A model generated the notes under the pieces. That model made no database searches and was not told the DNA's origin. It saw only the letters and a list, made by a program, of their open reading frames with translations. A stretch of DNA of 64,000 nucleotides from Pithys albifrons albifrons (lineage: Eukaryota > Chordata > Aves > Passeriformes > Thamnophilidae): NCBI RefSeq assembly GCF_047495875.1, contig NC_092461.1:89183431-89247430 (forward strand), written 5' to 3'. The stretch's first letter is position 1. The number at the start of each line of letters is the position of its first letter. A program made the translations under genes and the position numbers. This document shows positions 1 to 9,403 of the stretch, piece by piece.

Positions 1-1517
1 TTTCATGATCCCATTTTAGTGCTAAGATTCAAGCAACCTTGGAAACTTTGGAGGAATTGCTTTCCTTCTGGTAGCACAGGGCCCAGGGACTCCATCACTG
101 TGGCAACGTGGGTGAGGAGCTGGAGATCCTCAGGGACCCTCACTAAGGCTGTGGTGGGAGAGGGTGGGTCATCTCTGTGGTGCCGTCTGGGGAGCCCCCA
201 CTTGCAGGACAGTCTCTTGCTTATATGAACGGCATCCAGAGCTAACTGAGGCACTGTGCTTTTCCAGAAAGTCTGTGTATTCGTGTGCCTGGTTATGTGA
301 GAATAAACAGCATGGAGGTTCCATCCCTCTGTCTTCACAGGAGGACTCTGTAATTTGGCACCCAACCTCTTAACCCATCCTTCTTTTGTAGGAACTAAAT
401 TTTCTTCCCCACAGGGAAGAATTTGAAGGAGACTGTTAGTTTCAATGAATTCTGCATCATTGCCCTACCAGCCCCCTCTCCTATATGTTACTGTGAAAGA
501 AGACAATTTGGCTCCAAATGACTGATGCGATTCTTCTAAAAACAAAAAATAAATTATAAATTTCATTTTTGGGTTATAGAGTCTGTACCTGAGGTTAGTG
601 TTATTAATTCATAATGACCTTCTCTGTGGCCTTTAAGGGCTGAGATTGCTGTGCATGTTAGTACATGCTGAACAAAAATATTGCTGTGGAATGATAGACT
701 GTGTTTATGGGAAACAGGGGAAAATCCTAGTTTCTCTTTAAAAACCCCCAAAACTAAAAAGAAGGCATTTATGCACTTTTAATGAGTATTGAGTTTGCCA
801 AAATCTCTCATATTGGTCCAGAGGTTTGGAATGAAGAATTATCATTTGCAGACGAACAATGTGAGTTTTGCTGCAATTTCAGTAGCGATCCTGTTTCTTT
901 ATGTCATGAAAACTTCAGAAACGTTAACAGTGCTGAATTGCCACTGGTACTGAATAATATGGCTTTTATTCTTGCCTGTGCTCTTCTTATATTCTAGAAA
1001 ATAATTTAATACTTACTAATAAATAGAAGGTAACTAAAGATGACTGTGACCTAGTCTGCTAAAAATTTCTCAGTACCTTTAATTTGTTAGTAAATTGAAT
1101 ATATTTTATTTAAGCAGAATCATGTATATAGTATATTAAAATTTTTTCCAGGCAATCTTTACTCAGCACAGAAAGGCCAGATGTATGGGAATTGTAAAAA
1201 ATCAGGATATGCATAAAAACTGTTCAAGTGCATAAAGCAGCCCCATCTGGAAGACATCTAACAGAAATGAAGTTGTACAAAACCATTCCATTGATAATAA
1301 AGCTAATTTTTATGGGTCTGACAAGTATGTAATTATGTTCAGTGGTGCTTTTCAGATTTTATCACAGTCAATAAACCGCAGTGGTAATTTCATTCCCATT
1401 TGACATATTTACATGGAAACATTTGATTGGAGGAATTAGTAACCCTGAAAGCCTTGATAGATATGTTTTAATGATCTGTGACCTCCGCAGTCCCTCATCT
1501 GTTTATTGTTGCAACAG
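1..1517 (+). other. Intron of the host zinc-finger gene (3' part), no gene seen
   Basis: Non-coding sequence up to the acceptor AG at 1516-1517. The first 370 bases are richer in G+C than the rest and contain an AATAAA at about 302-307 and a TGGCACCCAAC string near 357. Together these loosely resemble the end of an old LTR followed by a primer binding site, but no second LTR, TG start or target duplication can be shown. From about 400 to 1500 the sequence is AT-rich with nothing recognised. Open frames here are short and have no domain. Confidence 0.6.
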
Positions 1518-1601
1518 GCGAGAAGTCGTTCCTCTGTGACCTTTGTGGCTTTGCCGGCGGGACACGTCATGCCCTCACCAAGCATCGGCGGCAGCACACA
1601 G
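1518..1601 (+). CDS. ZNF407: ZNF407 internal exon encoding one C2H2 zinc finger
   Basis: This is an 84-bp exon between a CAG acceptor (1515-1517) and a GTCAGT donor (1602-1607). It enters and leaves in phase 1, so it encodes one 28-residue finger unit. The translation has the linker EKSF, then C-X2-C, a 12-residue gap, and H-X3-H before a TG linker. C2H2 fingers bind zinc and usually DNA in the nucleus. The wording of this finger and of the next two exons matches my memory of the C-terminal finger cluster of ZNF407, a large vertebrate nuclear zinc-finger protein. Splice sites and the C/H pattern are seen directly; the gene name is by recall. If the exon is not spliced onward, the frame hits TAA at 1607-1609, two codons into the intron. 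Confidence 0.8.
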
Positions 1602-3811
1602 GTCAGTAAAGCTGTCTTTACTCTTTGCTGTATTTTCTCCAGGAAGGGAGTCCCTCTACACTAGGGAGTAACACAAGTCAAATAGCATGTTACAGCACAA
1701 ATAATACATTGGCTCATTGTTTACTTTGCTTTTCCTCATTTTTTTTAAAATTGGTATGCCCAAGGTCTCCATCAAATCTGTTAGCTGGGAGTTTGAATAA
1801 TTGCTAGGCAGTTGGTGGGGGGTGTTTTTGGTGGTGGTTTTTTGTTTTGGGTTTTTTTTTCTGAAGGAAGTACAATTGTAAAGACTGGCTTTCTTCTTTA
1901 AATGAATGGTAAGTCTACTATTTTTTTTTCCAAGGCCCAAATAGATTACCTACTGTGAAGATTTTGCAAGAGTCTGCTAGAATGTCCCTGGGTGAAAATT
2001 AGAGTCTACATATAGATTAATCCATTATTTTGGACTGAGGCATAGTTGAAAGCTAGTGTTGTTTCAGTTGCCCTTTCGTAATTTTAAGATAGTTTGTAAT
2101 TAATAGGTGCAACTTTAAGAGTTACCACATGGCTGGCATGTAAAGCAAGATTTCTGTTCCAGAATTAGTAAAGCTTTCCTGCCACCTGGTTATAAAATTT
2201 TAATATCAGACAAAATTGAATTGGTTCTTAGTTTCAGAAGACCAGAAAAAGTGTAAGTATTAAACATTTATTAATACATTCTACCTTAATTGTGCTTTTT
2301 AGTAGTTCCTTGTAAGTGTTTGATTATTTGAATAGATTTTGTTCAAACAGACGTAGAAGTGTTGCTGTAAAGTCACTGCAGTTTTTTTGTTTTACTGACT
2401 ATCATGAGGATAATGTAATATCATCAGGAATTGCTGTGTGAGTTAAGTGACCATTGTCTAATGTATAGTGGAAAGAAATGGCTAACAAATGAGAAGCTAT
2501 AGTTGTTACATCATGAATTTTCCATGGATTTTGTAAAAGAATCACAGTGGGAGATTTTATTATGTCCCTGTATAAACTAATCTTCATTCAGGACATACAC
2601 CATCTAAATGTGCAATTTCCTGGAGAGCAGCTACTCTCTTTCTTGAGAGCCTGAAGCCATTCTTCCCACCCTGTTTTCAGTTTATTTAAAGCAACCATAT
2701 TTGGTGAAGACTCTGATGCTTTCAAAAAGGTGGGGTTTTCACTGCCAGCCAGGCATTATCGTTAAGCAGATAAGCCAAAACAAAAGTATTTTTAGGGCCA
2801 AATTTTGCTTGCAAATCTGGCTAGTAATCTTACTTTCAGAATTTTTTTTCTGATAACTAGGAACATAGGTTTATAGGATATTACTGTCACAGGCAGTTCC
2901 CATTCACCACAGGAAGTTTTTGTTCTTTAAGTGACCAAGAAAAGTCATTTAGTAAATGTAATAAGTTCTCTTAGAATTGCACTGTCTTGAACAGTAACAG
3001 GAGCAATTAGAACTACTGGAATAGAATCTGTATGCTTCACTTATAACTAACAGTTTCCAGTTTTCTGGAGATTTGAAGAATTTTCACATGTTGGCACAAG
3101 TTTGCCAAATGTGGGCTAAGAATGATTTCTTTTATGGCAATAAGTCATTGTTATCAATAGGATAAAAACTACCTTTTGTTTTTTATTGGCCTGTCATGTG
3201 ACACATCTTGCAAATGTCTGGGACTCACAGCCAGTGCAGCCACACGAATAGTAACAATCATTTCAGAATGGGGAAGTAGAAGAAGTGCAAATTCTTGTAT
3301 TTACCCTTCTTGTCTTTACCTATTATGTGAGTGCAGATCTAGTTTCTCATAAATGTAAGCCCTTATCATCAAATATATATTGATATTTTTTGTATCATTA
3401 GGCCAGAAGCCAACAGAAAAATATTTTATTTCCTGATTTCTGTGCCAAATTAGGCTGAAAATAGGATATGTTCCTGGTGAAAAGCTGTCTAGGTTTTTGA
3501 AGGAATTTTGCCCTTCTTTTCCCAGTGTGGTAGAGACTTCTTATGCTATGATCACAGGGATTTACAGGTTATAGATCATGAAGCTTGCATCTAGCAAGCA
3601 TAACTTTATATTTTATGTCAGGACTGGAGGCTCGTTATTACTTTGCTATTAACTTTATACTATACAGGACAGTATCTCAGAGGCAGAGGAATCTGTCTTT
3701 TTGGCATTTATCTGCCTCTGTGGCACAAACAATCAGAGATGATTCTTTAGCAGAAAAATTATCTGTAGCTTCTATTTGTTTCAAGGAGAATGACACAATC
3801 CACCTTTGCCT
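1602..3811 (+). other. Intron between zinc-finger exons, 5' part before the provirus
   Basis: AT-rich intronic DNA from the donor at 1602 to the provirus insertion point. It has short T runs (for example about 1740, 1850 and 1920) and no recognisable gene, RNA or repeat family. The 5 bases just before the provirus (TGCCT, 3807-3811) are the left copy of the target-site duplication. Confidence 0.7.
3807..3811. repeat. Left target-site duplication (TGCCT)
   Basis: TGCCT directly precedes the TG of the 5' LTR and is repeated exactly after the CA of the 3' LTR (10192-10196). A 5-bp duplication is typical of class III (ERV-L-like) integration. The perfect match fits a recent insertion with no rearrangement between the LTRs. 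Confidence 0.93.
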
Positions 3812-4248
3812 TGTTGTAGTTTGGGATTATTATGTAAATTCTCTCCCCTGCCACTTAACTGCCCAGGCCAGCGGTTAACAAAAGAAGTAGTTAACTGTGA
3901 TCGCTGGGGTGGGGGCAGGTTTGTCTCTTTTGGTTTTTTTTTGGATATTCTCCTCAGTCTTGGCTCGGCGGAACGGGGGAGTGGGGGCTCCAAGGAGGCA
4001 GGCTGCCCTGCTGGTTACTGCTGGGGTTTTCCCTGGCTGTCTTGCCGCTGCCTACTTCGGATTACTTTTTCCTGCCGTGCTGCTACCTGCCTTGGATTTG
4101 CTGCTGGGTGCTCGTACCTGTCTGCTTCTTGGACGGGGAACACAGGGGAAAGAGACTGAGTCCATCTGAAAGCCCACTGCTCGTCTGTTTCGCTGGAGAG
4201 GGACTGAAACTCACTCTGCAGCCAGCGGGCTGTGACAAGGACACTTAA

Positions 4249-4254
4249 GTATAA
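4249..4254 (+). promoter_or_regulatory. Probable TATA box of the 5' LTR
   Basis: GTATAA follows ACACTTAA and lies about 140 bases upstream of the ATTAAA signal, a normal U3-R spacing. Transcription would start near 4280. The same motif is at 9939-9944 in the 3' LTR. The start point is inferred from spacing only. Confidence 0.5.
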
Positions 4255-4391
4255 CCTTTTCTCCCGGAGGAAAACCTGCTGGGTTTTGTTGTTGTTGTTT
4301 TTTTTTTTTCCCTCTTATGGTGTTGGGGAAGTGGGTTGCACTAGTCTGTTTACATATATATATATATATATATAGCAGTTATCCTTCTTGT

Positions 4392-4397
4392 ATTAAA
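4392..4397 (+). terminator. Poly(A) signal ATTAAA in the 5' LTR
   Basis: ATTAAA is followed 25 bases later by a GT-rich stretch (about 4422-4434), the usual arrangement for cleavage and polyadenylation at an R-U5 boundary. The identical copy in the 3' LTR is at 10082-10087. Both are in the sense direction of the host gene, so they could end host transcripts early. Confidence 0.5.
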
Positions 4398-4506
4398 ATT
4401 CCTTTTCTTAAATTTGATAAAGAGTGGTGTGATTATTGAGGAGGAGGCCCCTCCCCTGCTTGTGGGTAAAACATTTTGGTTTTTCCCCTCAAACCGAGAC
4501 ATTTCT

Positions 4507-4526
4507 TGGCGCCCAACGTGTGGGGC
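4507..4526 (+). other. Primer binding site, tRNA-Lys1,2 type with a 2-nt insertion
   Basis: TGGCGCCCAACGTG begins 5 bases after the LTR end and matches the first 14 bases of the classic tRNA-Lys1,2 primer site. The remaining GGGC is displaced by an extra TG. Foamy viruses and several betaretroviruses use this primer, whereas mammalian ERV-L is named for tRNA-Leu. The primer assignment rests on my memory of the tRNA 3' end. The insertion may be tolerated or may match a variant tRNA. Confidence 0.8.
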
Positions 4527-4564
4527 TTGTAAACAAAGAAGGATAACTGCTATTTTGTGGCACC

Positions 4565-6223
4565 ATGTGGGTCTTGAGCTTAGAGTTCATCAGGACCATC
4601 CTGTATAATATATTGGCTTTTTGTTGGTACAAATTCATGCCAAAAGGAGCGGCAGGTTTAAGTCTTATCAACAAATCAATGAGCAAAACTCAAATAGCCG
4701 CAATTATTATTGAGTTCTTACTCTGGATTTATGGTGCCATGAATTCGATGCCTTTGGATGTCATGTGGGTGGTGCTCTCCAGGCTGTTTTCCTGCCGCAA
4801 CCTAAGCTGCTACCTCTGGGGATTCAGTGATAATAGTACGGACCCTTGGGAAGGAACAAAGGGGAATCTCTTCTCCCAACCCTTTGTCCATTCCCCATTC
4901 AAGTCTGCTACAACAGCTTTTGAGATGTTTAAATTCTCCCTGGATGCCAGAGATATCTTGCTCTTTATGGTTTTTCTGCAGGGTTGTATCCCTGCAGCTT
5001 ACAGAATGTTTGAAGGTAGGGCCAGGGTTTTTCCAGAATGCATTCAGAAACCTAGCCCAGTGAAGGGGGAAAAGCGAGAGAATAAAACCCCTGATGCCAC
5101 AGTGAAGGGAGAAAAGGATGAGGCTAAACCAGGAGGACAGGCCAAGCCTATGGAAGTTGCCCCTATTCAGAAAAGGAAATATAAGACCAAATTAGACCAT
5201 CCAGCAGACGATGAGGGGGTTGCTGCACCTCCACAGCAAGCAGACCCAGAGCCTGAGATCATCACTGAGTCATTGTCATTTGATAATCTCCGTAGTTTGC
5301 GGAAAGACATTGCTCGACACCCGGGTGAGCCCATCCTGACTTGGTTGATCCGAGTTTGGGACCTTATGGGTGAAACCTTACAACTGGATGGTGCTGAAGC
5401 CAGGTTTTTGGGGGCTCTGGCCCAGGACGTGGCTATTGAACAGGTGTTCGTGAGGGAATCAAAGCCCCTTTCACTCTGGGCACGACTTCTAACGAGTGTA
5501 AGAGAGAAGTTTGTTTATAGAGAAATCCTGCAGGAACATCATATTAGGAAGACTTGGAAGACGATGGAAGAAGGAATTTTACGTCTGAGGGAGATGGCAA
5601 TGATGGACGTGCTTTTTGGAAGAGGTGGGCAAGCCAATAATGACCCTGACAAGGTCAGATGCACACCACATATGTGGTGGGACCTTTCACGCTCGGGGCC
5701 AGCTGAATACACCGATTTCCTGGCATCCATGTATAGGGAAGAGAACCATGAAACAGTGGGCGCAGTAGCAAATAAGCTCCGGATATATGAAAGCATGACC
5801 CACAGCCCAATGCAGGCCCGTATTTCTGCTGTAGAGACATTGGTTGAGAGTCTCAAGACGCTGCCTGCAGAGGTAAAAGCGATCAGAGAGGAAATTAGGG
5901 AAAGTCTCCAAGTGGCACCAGTGCGAATGAGAACCTCTGAAGTCAGAGCCAGACGCCCCCCAGCCAGAGGAAGTGGACAGACCTCACGAACTGAGATGTG
6001 GTACTTCCTGGCCAAACATGGAGAAGACATGGGACGGTGGGATGGGAAACCCACCCGTGCCCTTGCAGCCCGAGTACAAGAACTGAAGGAGAATGGAAGA
6101 AGGTCAGTGAGAGTAAGTGCAGTCCCAGTTTCCCACGGGCAAGAATCTGACCCACAGGAGGGCACCTCCCAGGTGTACTCATCGAGAAAAGGTTCTGACC
6201 GCTATGACCAGGATCAGTGTTAG
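4565..6223 (+). CDS. gag: Gag polyprotein of the class III ERV, intact
   Basis: A 552-codon open frame ending in UAG (6221-6223). The chosen ATG is preceded by GCACC (A at -3). It lies 63 bases after the LTR and is the first in-frame ATG. Residues 1-150 are unusual: hydrophobic stretches at about 4-24, 43-58, 63-78 and 130-146, with Trp at position 2, so no N-terminal glycine for myristoylation. Residues about 160-240 form a charged, Lys/Glu/Pro-rich linker. Residues about 245-430 look like a compact helical capsid-like region. A Leu/Glu-rich stretch near 435-465 could be a coiled coil, and a basic Arg/Pro patch follows near 480-495. There is no CCHC zinc knuckle, as in spuma-like Gags, so the basic patch is the best RNA-binding candidate. 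Its role would be particle assembly. The frame continues into pol after the UAG. The capsid boundary is an estimate. Confidence 0.85.
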   Translation: MWVLSLEFIRTILYNILAFCWYKFMPKGAAGLSLINKSMSKTQIAAIIIEFLLWIYGAMNSMPLDVMWVVLSRLFSCRNLSCYLWGFSDNSTDPWEGTKGNLFSQPFVHSPFKSATTAFEMFKFSLDARDILLFMVFLQGCIPAAYRMFEGRARVFPECIQKPSPVKGEKRENKTPDATVKGEKDEAKPGGQAKPMEVAPIQKRKYKTKLDHPADDEGVAAPPQQADPEPEIITESLSFDNLRSLRKDIARHPGEPILTWLIRVWDLMGETLQLDGAEARFLGALAQDVAIEQVFVRESKPLSLWARLLTSVREKFVYREILQEHHIRKTWKTMEEGILRLREMAMMDVLFGRGGQANNDPDKVRCTPHMWWDLSRSGPAEYTDFLASMYREENHETVGAVANKLRIYESMTHSPMQARISAVETLVESLKTLPAEVKAIREEIRESLQVAPVRMRTSEVRARRPPARGSGQTSRTEMWYFLAKHGEDMGRWDGKPTRALAARVQELKENGRRSVRVSAVPVSHGQESDPQEGTSQVYSSRKGSDRYDQDQC

Positions 6224-6298
6224 AGGGGCCCTGCCTCTAGCCAGGTAGAGGCACGGGACAACCGTGTCTATTGGACTGTGTGGATTCGATGGCCTGGT
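6221..6298 (+). promoter_or_regulatory. Putative gag-pol UAG readthrough signal with hairpin/pseudoknot
   Basis: Gag ends in UAG (6221-6223) and the same frame stays open into pol with no further stop. After a 5-base spacer, 6229-6239 can pair with 6246-6257, about 11 base pairs with one bulged C. The core is an uninterrupted 8-bp match of TGCCTCTA with TAGAGGCA. The 6-base loop (6240-6245) contains CCAGG, complementary to CCTGG at 6293-6297, with one more G-U pair possible. This is an H-type pseudoknot geometry like that which drives UAG suppression in murine leukaemia virus. No ATG lies near the start of the protease, which favours a Gag-Pol fusion. The pairing is seen in the sequence; the function is inferred. 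Confidence 0.65.
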
Positions 6299-9200
6299 AC
6301 ATCAGACCCACAAAAGTATAAGGCTTTGGTTGATACTGGCGCTCAATGCACATTAATGCCATCAGGACATGTGGGCTCAGAAACTATTTCTATTTCTGGG
6401 GTGACAGGGGGATCTCAAGAGTTGACTGTGCTAGAAGCTGAAGTGAGCTTGACAGGGAGAGATTGGCAGAAACACCCCATTGTGACTGGTCCAGCCGCCC
6501 CATGTATCCTGGGCATTGACTACCTCAGGAATGGATATTTTAAGGACCCAAAGGGGCATAGATGGGCTTTTGGAATAGCCACTGTACAGACAGAAGGGAT
6601 TGAACAATTGAACTCATTGCCAGGTCTCTCAGAAAGTCCTTCTGCTGTTGGACTGTTGAAAGTTGAGGAACAGCAAGTGCCAATTGCCACCACGACAGTG
6701 CACCGTCGGCAATACCGAACGAACCGTGATGCTGTGATCCCCATCCATAAGATGATCCGTGAACTGGAGAGCCAAGGGGTGGTCAGCAAAACCCACTCAC
6801 CCTTCAACAGCCCCATCTGGCCTGTGCATAAGTCTGATGGAGAATGGAGATTGACTGTGGACTATCGTGGCTTGAATGAAGTTACCCCACCGCTGAGTGC
6901 CGCTGTGCCGGACATGCTGGAGCTCCAGTATGAACTGGAGTCCAGGGCAGCAAAGTGGTATGCCACTATTGACATTGCTAATGCGTTCTTCTCCATTCCT
7001 CTGGCACCAGAGTGCAGGCCACAGTTTGCTTTCACCTGGAGGGGCGTGCAGTACACCTGGAACCGACTACCCCAGGGGTGGAAACACAGTCCCACCATCT
7101 GTCATGGACTGATCCAGACTGCACTGGAGAAGGGTGAGGCTCCAGAACACCTGCAATACATTGATGACATCATTGTGTGGGGGGACACAGCAGAAGAGGT
7201 TTTTCAGAAAGGAGAGAAAATCATCCAGATCCTTTTGGGAGCTGGCTTTGCCATCAAACGGAGTAAGGTTAAGGGACCAGCCCAAGAGATCCAGTTCCTG
7301 GGAGTGAAGTGGCAGGATGGACGCCGTCAGATTCCAACAGAAGTCATCAATAAGATCACAGCAATGTCTCCACCTACCAGCAAAAAGGAAACACAAGCCT
7401 TCCTGGGTGCCATAGGGTTCTGGAGGATGCATATCCCAGCATACAGTCAGATCGTAAGCCCTCTCTACTTGGTAACCCGTAAGAAGAATGATTTCCACTG
7501 GGGCCCTGAGCAGCAACAAGCCTTTGACCAGATCAAGCATGAGATTGCTCAGGCTGTAGCCCTTGGACCAGTCAGGACAGGACCAGACGTACAGAACATG
7601 CTCTACTCCGCCGCCGGGAATAATGGCCTGTCTTGGAGCCTTTGGCAGAAGGTGCCTGGTGAGACTCGAGGCCGACCACTTGGATTCTGGAGCCGAGGCT
7701 ACAGAGGATCTGAAGCCAACTATACCCCCACAGAGAAAGAGATCCTAGCCGCCTATGAAGGAGTCCAAGCCGCCTCAGAGGTGATTGGCACAGAAGCACA
7801 GCTGTTTCTGGCACCTCGACTACCAGTGCTGAAGTGGATGTTGTCAGGACAGGCTGCCTCTACACATCATGCCACTGATGCTACCTGGAGCAAGTGGATT
7901 GCCCTGATTACGCAGCGCGCCCGTATAGGAAAATCAAATCGCCCTGGGATCCTGGAAATCATCACGAACTGGCCTGAAGGTGAAAATTTTGGTCTAGCAG
8001 ATGAAGAGGAAGAGCAGGTGACACGTGCGGAAGAAGCTCCACCATACAATCAATTGCCAAAAGAGGAAATACGCTACGCCCTCTTCACCGATGGCTCCTG
8101 TCGCATTGTAGGGGCTAATCGCAAATGGAAAGCAGCTGTATGGAGTCCCACACGACAAGTTGCAGAAGCTACTGAAGGAGAAGGTGGGTCGAGTCAGTTT
8201 GCAGAGCTTAAAGCCGTGCAGTTGGCCCTGGACATTGCTGAACGAGAGAAATGGCCAAAGCTTTACCTCTACACCGACTCATGGATGGTGGCCAATGCTC
8301 TCTGGGGATGGTTAGACCGATGGAAGAAAACCAATTGGAAACGCAGAGGGAAACCCATCTGGGCTGCCGATATATGGCAAGATATTGCCACCCGAGTAGA
8401 GAAGCTGATTGTGAGAGTCCGCCACGTAGACGCACACGTGCCCAAAAATCGGGCCAATGAGGAACATCTCAACAACCAACAGGCAGACCGAGCTGCGCAA
8501 GTGAAAGTATCACAGACAGATCTGGACTGGCAGCACAAGGGAGAGCTGTTCTTGGCTCGATGGGCCCATGATGCCTCGGGCCATCAGGGCAGAGATGCCA
8601 CTTATAAATGGGCACGAGACCGAGGGGTGGATTTAACCATGGACATTATCTCTCAGGTTATCCACGACTGCGAGACATGTGCTGCCATTAAGCAGGCTAA
8701 GAGAGTGAAGCCCCTGTGGTATGGTGGACGCTGGGATAAGTATAAGTACGGGGAGGCCTGGCAGGTTGACTACATCACACTGCCACAGACCCGCCAAGGC
8801 AAGCGCTATGTGCTCACCATGGTGGAAGCAACCACAGGGTGGCTGGAGACACACCCAGTGCCTCACGCCACTGCTCGGAACACCATCCTAGGCCTGGAAA
8901 AACAAGTGCTGTGGCGACATGGCACCCCAGAACGAATTGAGTCAGATAATGGAACTCATTTCAAAAACAGCTTAGTTGCTACCTGGGCGAGAGAACATGG
9001 CATTGAGTGGGTGTATCATATCCCCTACCATGCACCAGCTGCCGGGAAAGTTGAGCGGTGTAATGGACTGTTGAAAACCACTTTGAAGGCGTTGGGTGGA
9101 GGGACTTTCAAACACTGGGATCAACACTTAGCAAAGGCTACATGGCTAGTCAACACTAGAGGCTCTGTCAATCGAGCCGGCCCTGCCCAATCAGAACCCC

Positions 9201-9403
9201 TTCACACTGTAGATGGAGACAAAGTCCCTGTAATACACCTGAGAGGTATGCTAGGGAAAACAGTCTGGATCAACCCTGCCTCAGGCAAAGGCAAACCCAT
9301 TCGTGGGGTTGTCTTTGCTCAAGGATCTGGTTCCACCTGGTGGGTGATGCAGGAAGATGGAGAGACACGATGTGTACCTCAAGGGGAACTTATCTCTGGG
9401 TAA
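6224..9403 (+). CDS. pol: Pol polyprotein (protease, RT, RNase H, integrase), intact
   Basis: This frame is open from the codon after the gag UAG to TAA at 9401-9403, 1,059 codons. A GTG at 6278 is used here only as residue 1 for numbering; no ATG is near the start, so expression by readthrough is likely. The aspartic protease has DTGA at residues 19-22. Reverse transcriptase has a catalytic Asp at 232 and YIDD at 294-297. RNase H keeps its four acidic residues, D605, E643, D667 and D737. Integrase has a His/His/Cys/Cys zinc site (H764, H769, C798, C801) and the triad D831, D890, E926, with 35 residues between the last two. An SH3-like C-terminal domain follows. There is no dUTPase and no env. 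All catalytic residues are present and there are no stops or frameshifts. The enzymes would copy the RNA genome and integrate the DNA. Confidence 0.93.
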   Translation, partial: RGPASSQVEARDNRVYWTVWIRWPGTSDPQKYKALVDTGAQCTLMPSGHVGSETISISGVTGGSQELTVLEAEVSLTGRDWQKHPIVTGPAAPCILGIDYLRNGYFKDPKGHRWAFGIATVQTEGIEQLNSLPGLSESPSAVGLLKVEEQQVPIATTTVHRRQYRTNRDAVIPIHKMIRELESQGVVSKTHSPFNSPIWPVHKSDGEWRLTVDYRGLNEVTPPLSAAVPDMLELQYELESRAAKWYATIDIANAFFSIPLAPECRPQFAFTWRGVQYTWNRLPQGWKHSPTICHGLIQTALEKGEAPEHLQYIDDIIVWGDTAEEVFQKGEKIIQILLGAGFAIKRSKVKGPAQEIQFLGVKWQDGRRQIPTEVINKITAMSPPTSKKETQAFLGAIGFWRMHIPAYSQIVSPLYLVTRKKNDFHWGPEQQQAFDQIKHEIAQAVALGPVRTGPDVQNMLYSAAGNNGLSWSLWQKVPGETRGRPLGFWSRGYRGSEANYTPTEKEILAAYEGVQAASEVIGTEAQLFLAPRLPVLKWMLSGQAASTHHATDATWSKWIALITQRARIGKSNRPGILEIITNWPEGENFGLADEEEEQVTRAEEAPPYNQLPKEEIRYALFTDGSCRIVGANRKWKAAVWSPTRQVAEATEGEGGSSQFAELKAVQLALDIAEREKWPKLYLYTDSWMVANALWGWLDRWKKTNWKRRGKPIWAADIWQDIATRVEKLIVRVRHVDAHVPKNRANEEHLNNQQADRAAQVKVSQTDLDWQHKGELFLARWAHDASGHQGRDATYKWARDRGVDLTMDIISQVIHDCETCAAIKQAKRVKPLWYGGRWDKYKYGEAWQVDYITLPQTRQGKRYVLTMVEATTGWLETHPVPHATARNTILGLEKQVLWRHGTPERIESDNGTHFKNSLVATWAREHGIEWVYHIPYHAPAAGKVERCNGLLKTTLKALGGGTFKHWDQHLAKATWLVNTRGSVNRAGPAQSEPLHTVDGDKVPVIHLRGMLGKTVWINPASGKGKPIRGVVFAQGSGSTWWVMQEDGETRCVPQGELISG

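Larger units (their letters stand above)
3812..4501 (+). repeat. 5' LTR of the provirus
   Basis: A 690-bp direct repeat starting TGTTGTAG and ending GAGACA (TG...CA ends). Against the 3' LTR it shows one substitution (G at 3911, A at 9602) and one length change (nine Ts at 3934-3942, eight at 9625-9632). Inferred layout: U3 to about 4280, a short R, and U5 from about 4415. A TATA-like GTATAA lies at 4249-4254, and an ATTAAA poly(A) signal at 4392-4397 is followed by GT-rich sequence. A TA dinucleotide run (about 4354-4374) and a T-rich GTT run (about 4286-4309) are present at the same length in both LTRs. Confidence 0.95.

Noticed and set aside
3897..4169. Hydrophobic open frames inside the LTRs (also 9512-9938)
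   Set aside because: They lie in U3, overlap each other in several frames, and change length between the two LTRs because of a single T-run indel. They are best explained by GC-rich, stop-poor sequence.
5539..6165. 208-codon minus-strand frame opposite gag (and many others opposite pol)
   Set aside because: Antisense shadow of a GC-rich coding region with no domain of its own.
4565..9403. Treating the gag UAG as a simple inactivating mutation
   Set aside because: It is the only stop between two long intact frames, sits at the normal gag/protease boundary, and is followed by a strong hairpin. A random nonsense mutation remains possible and is listed as the refuting case.
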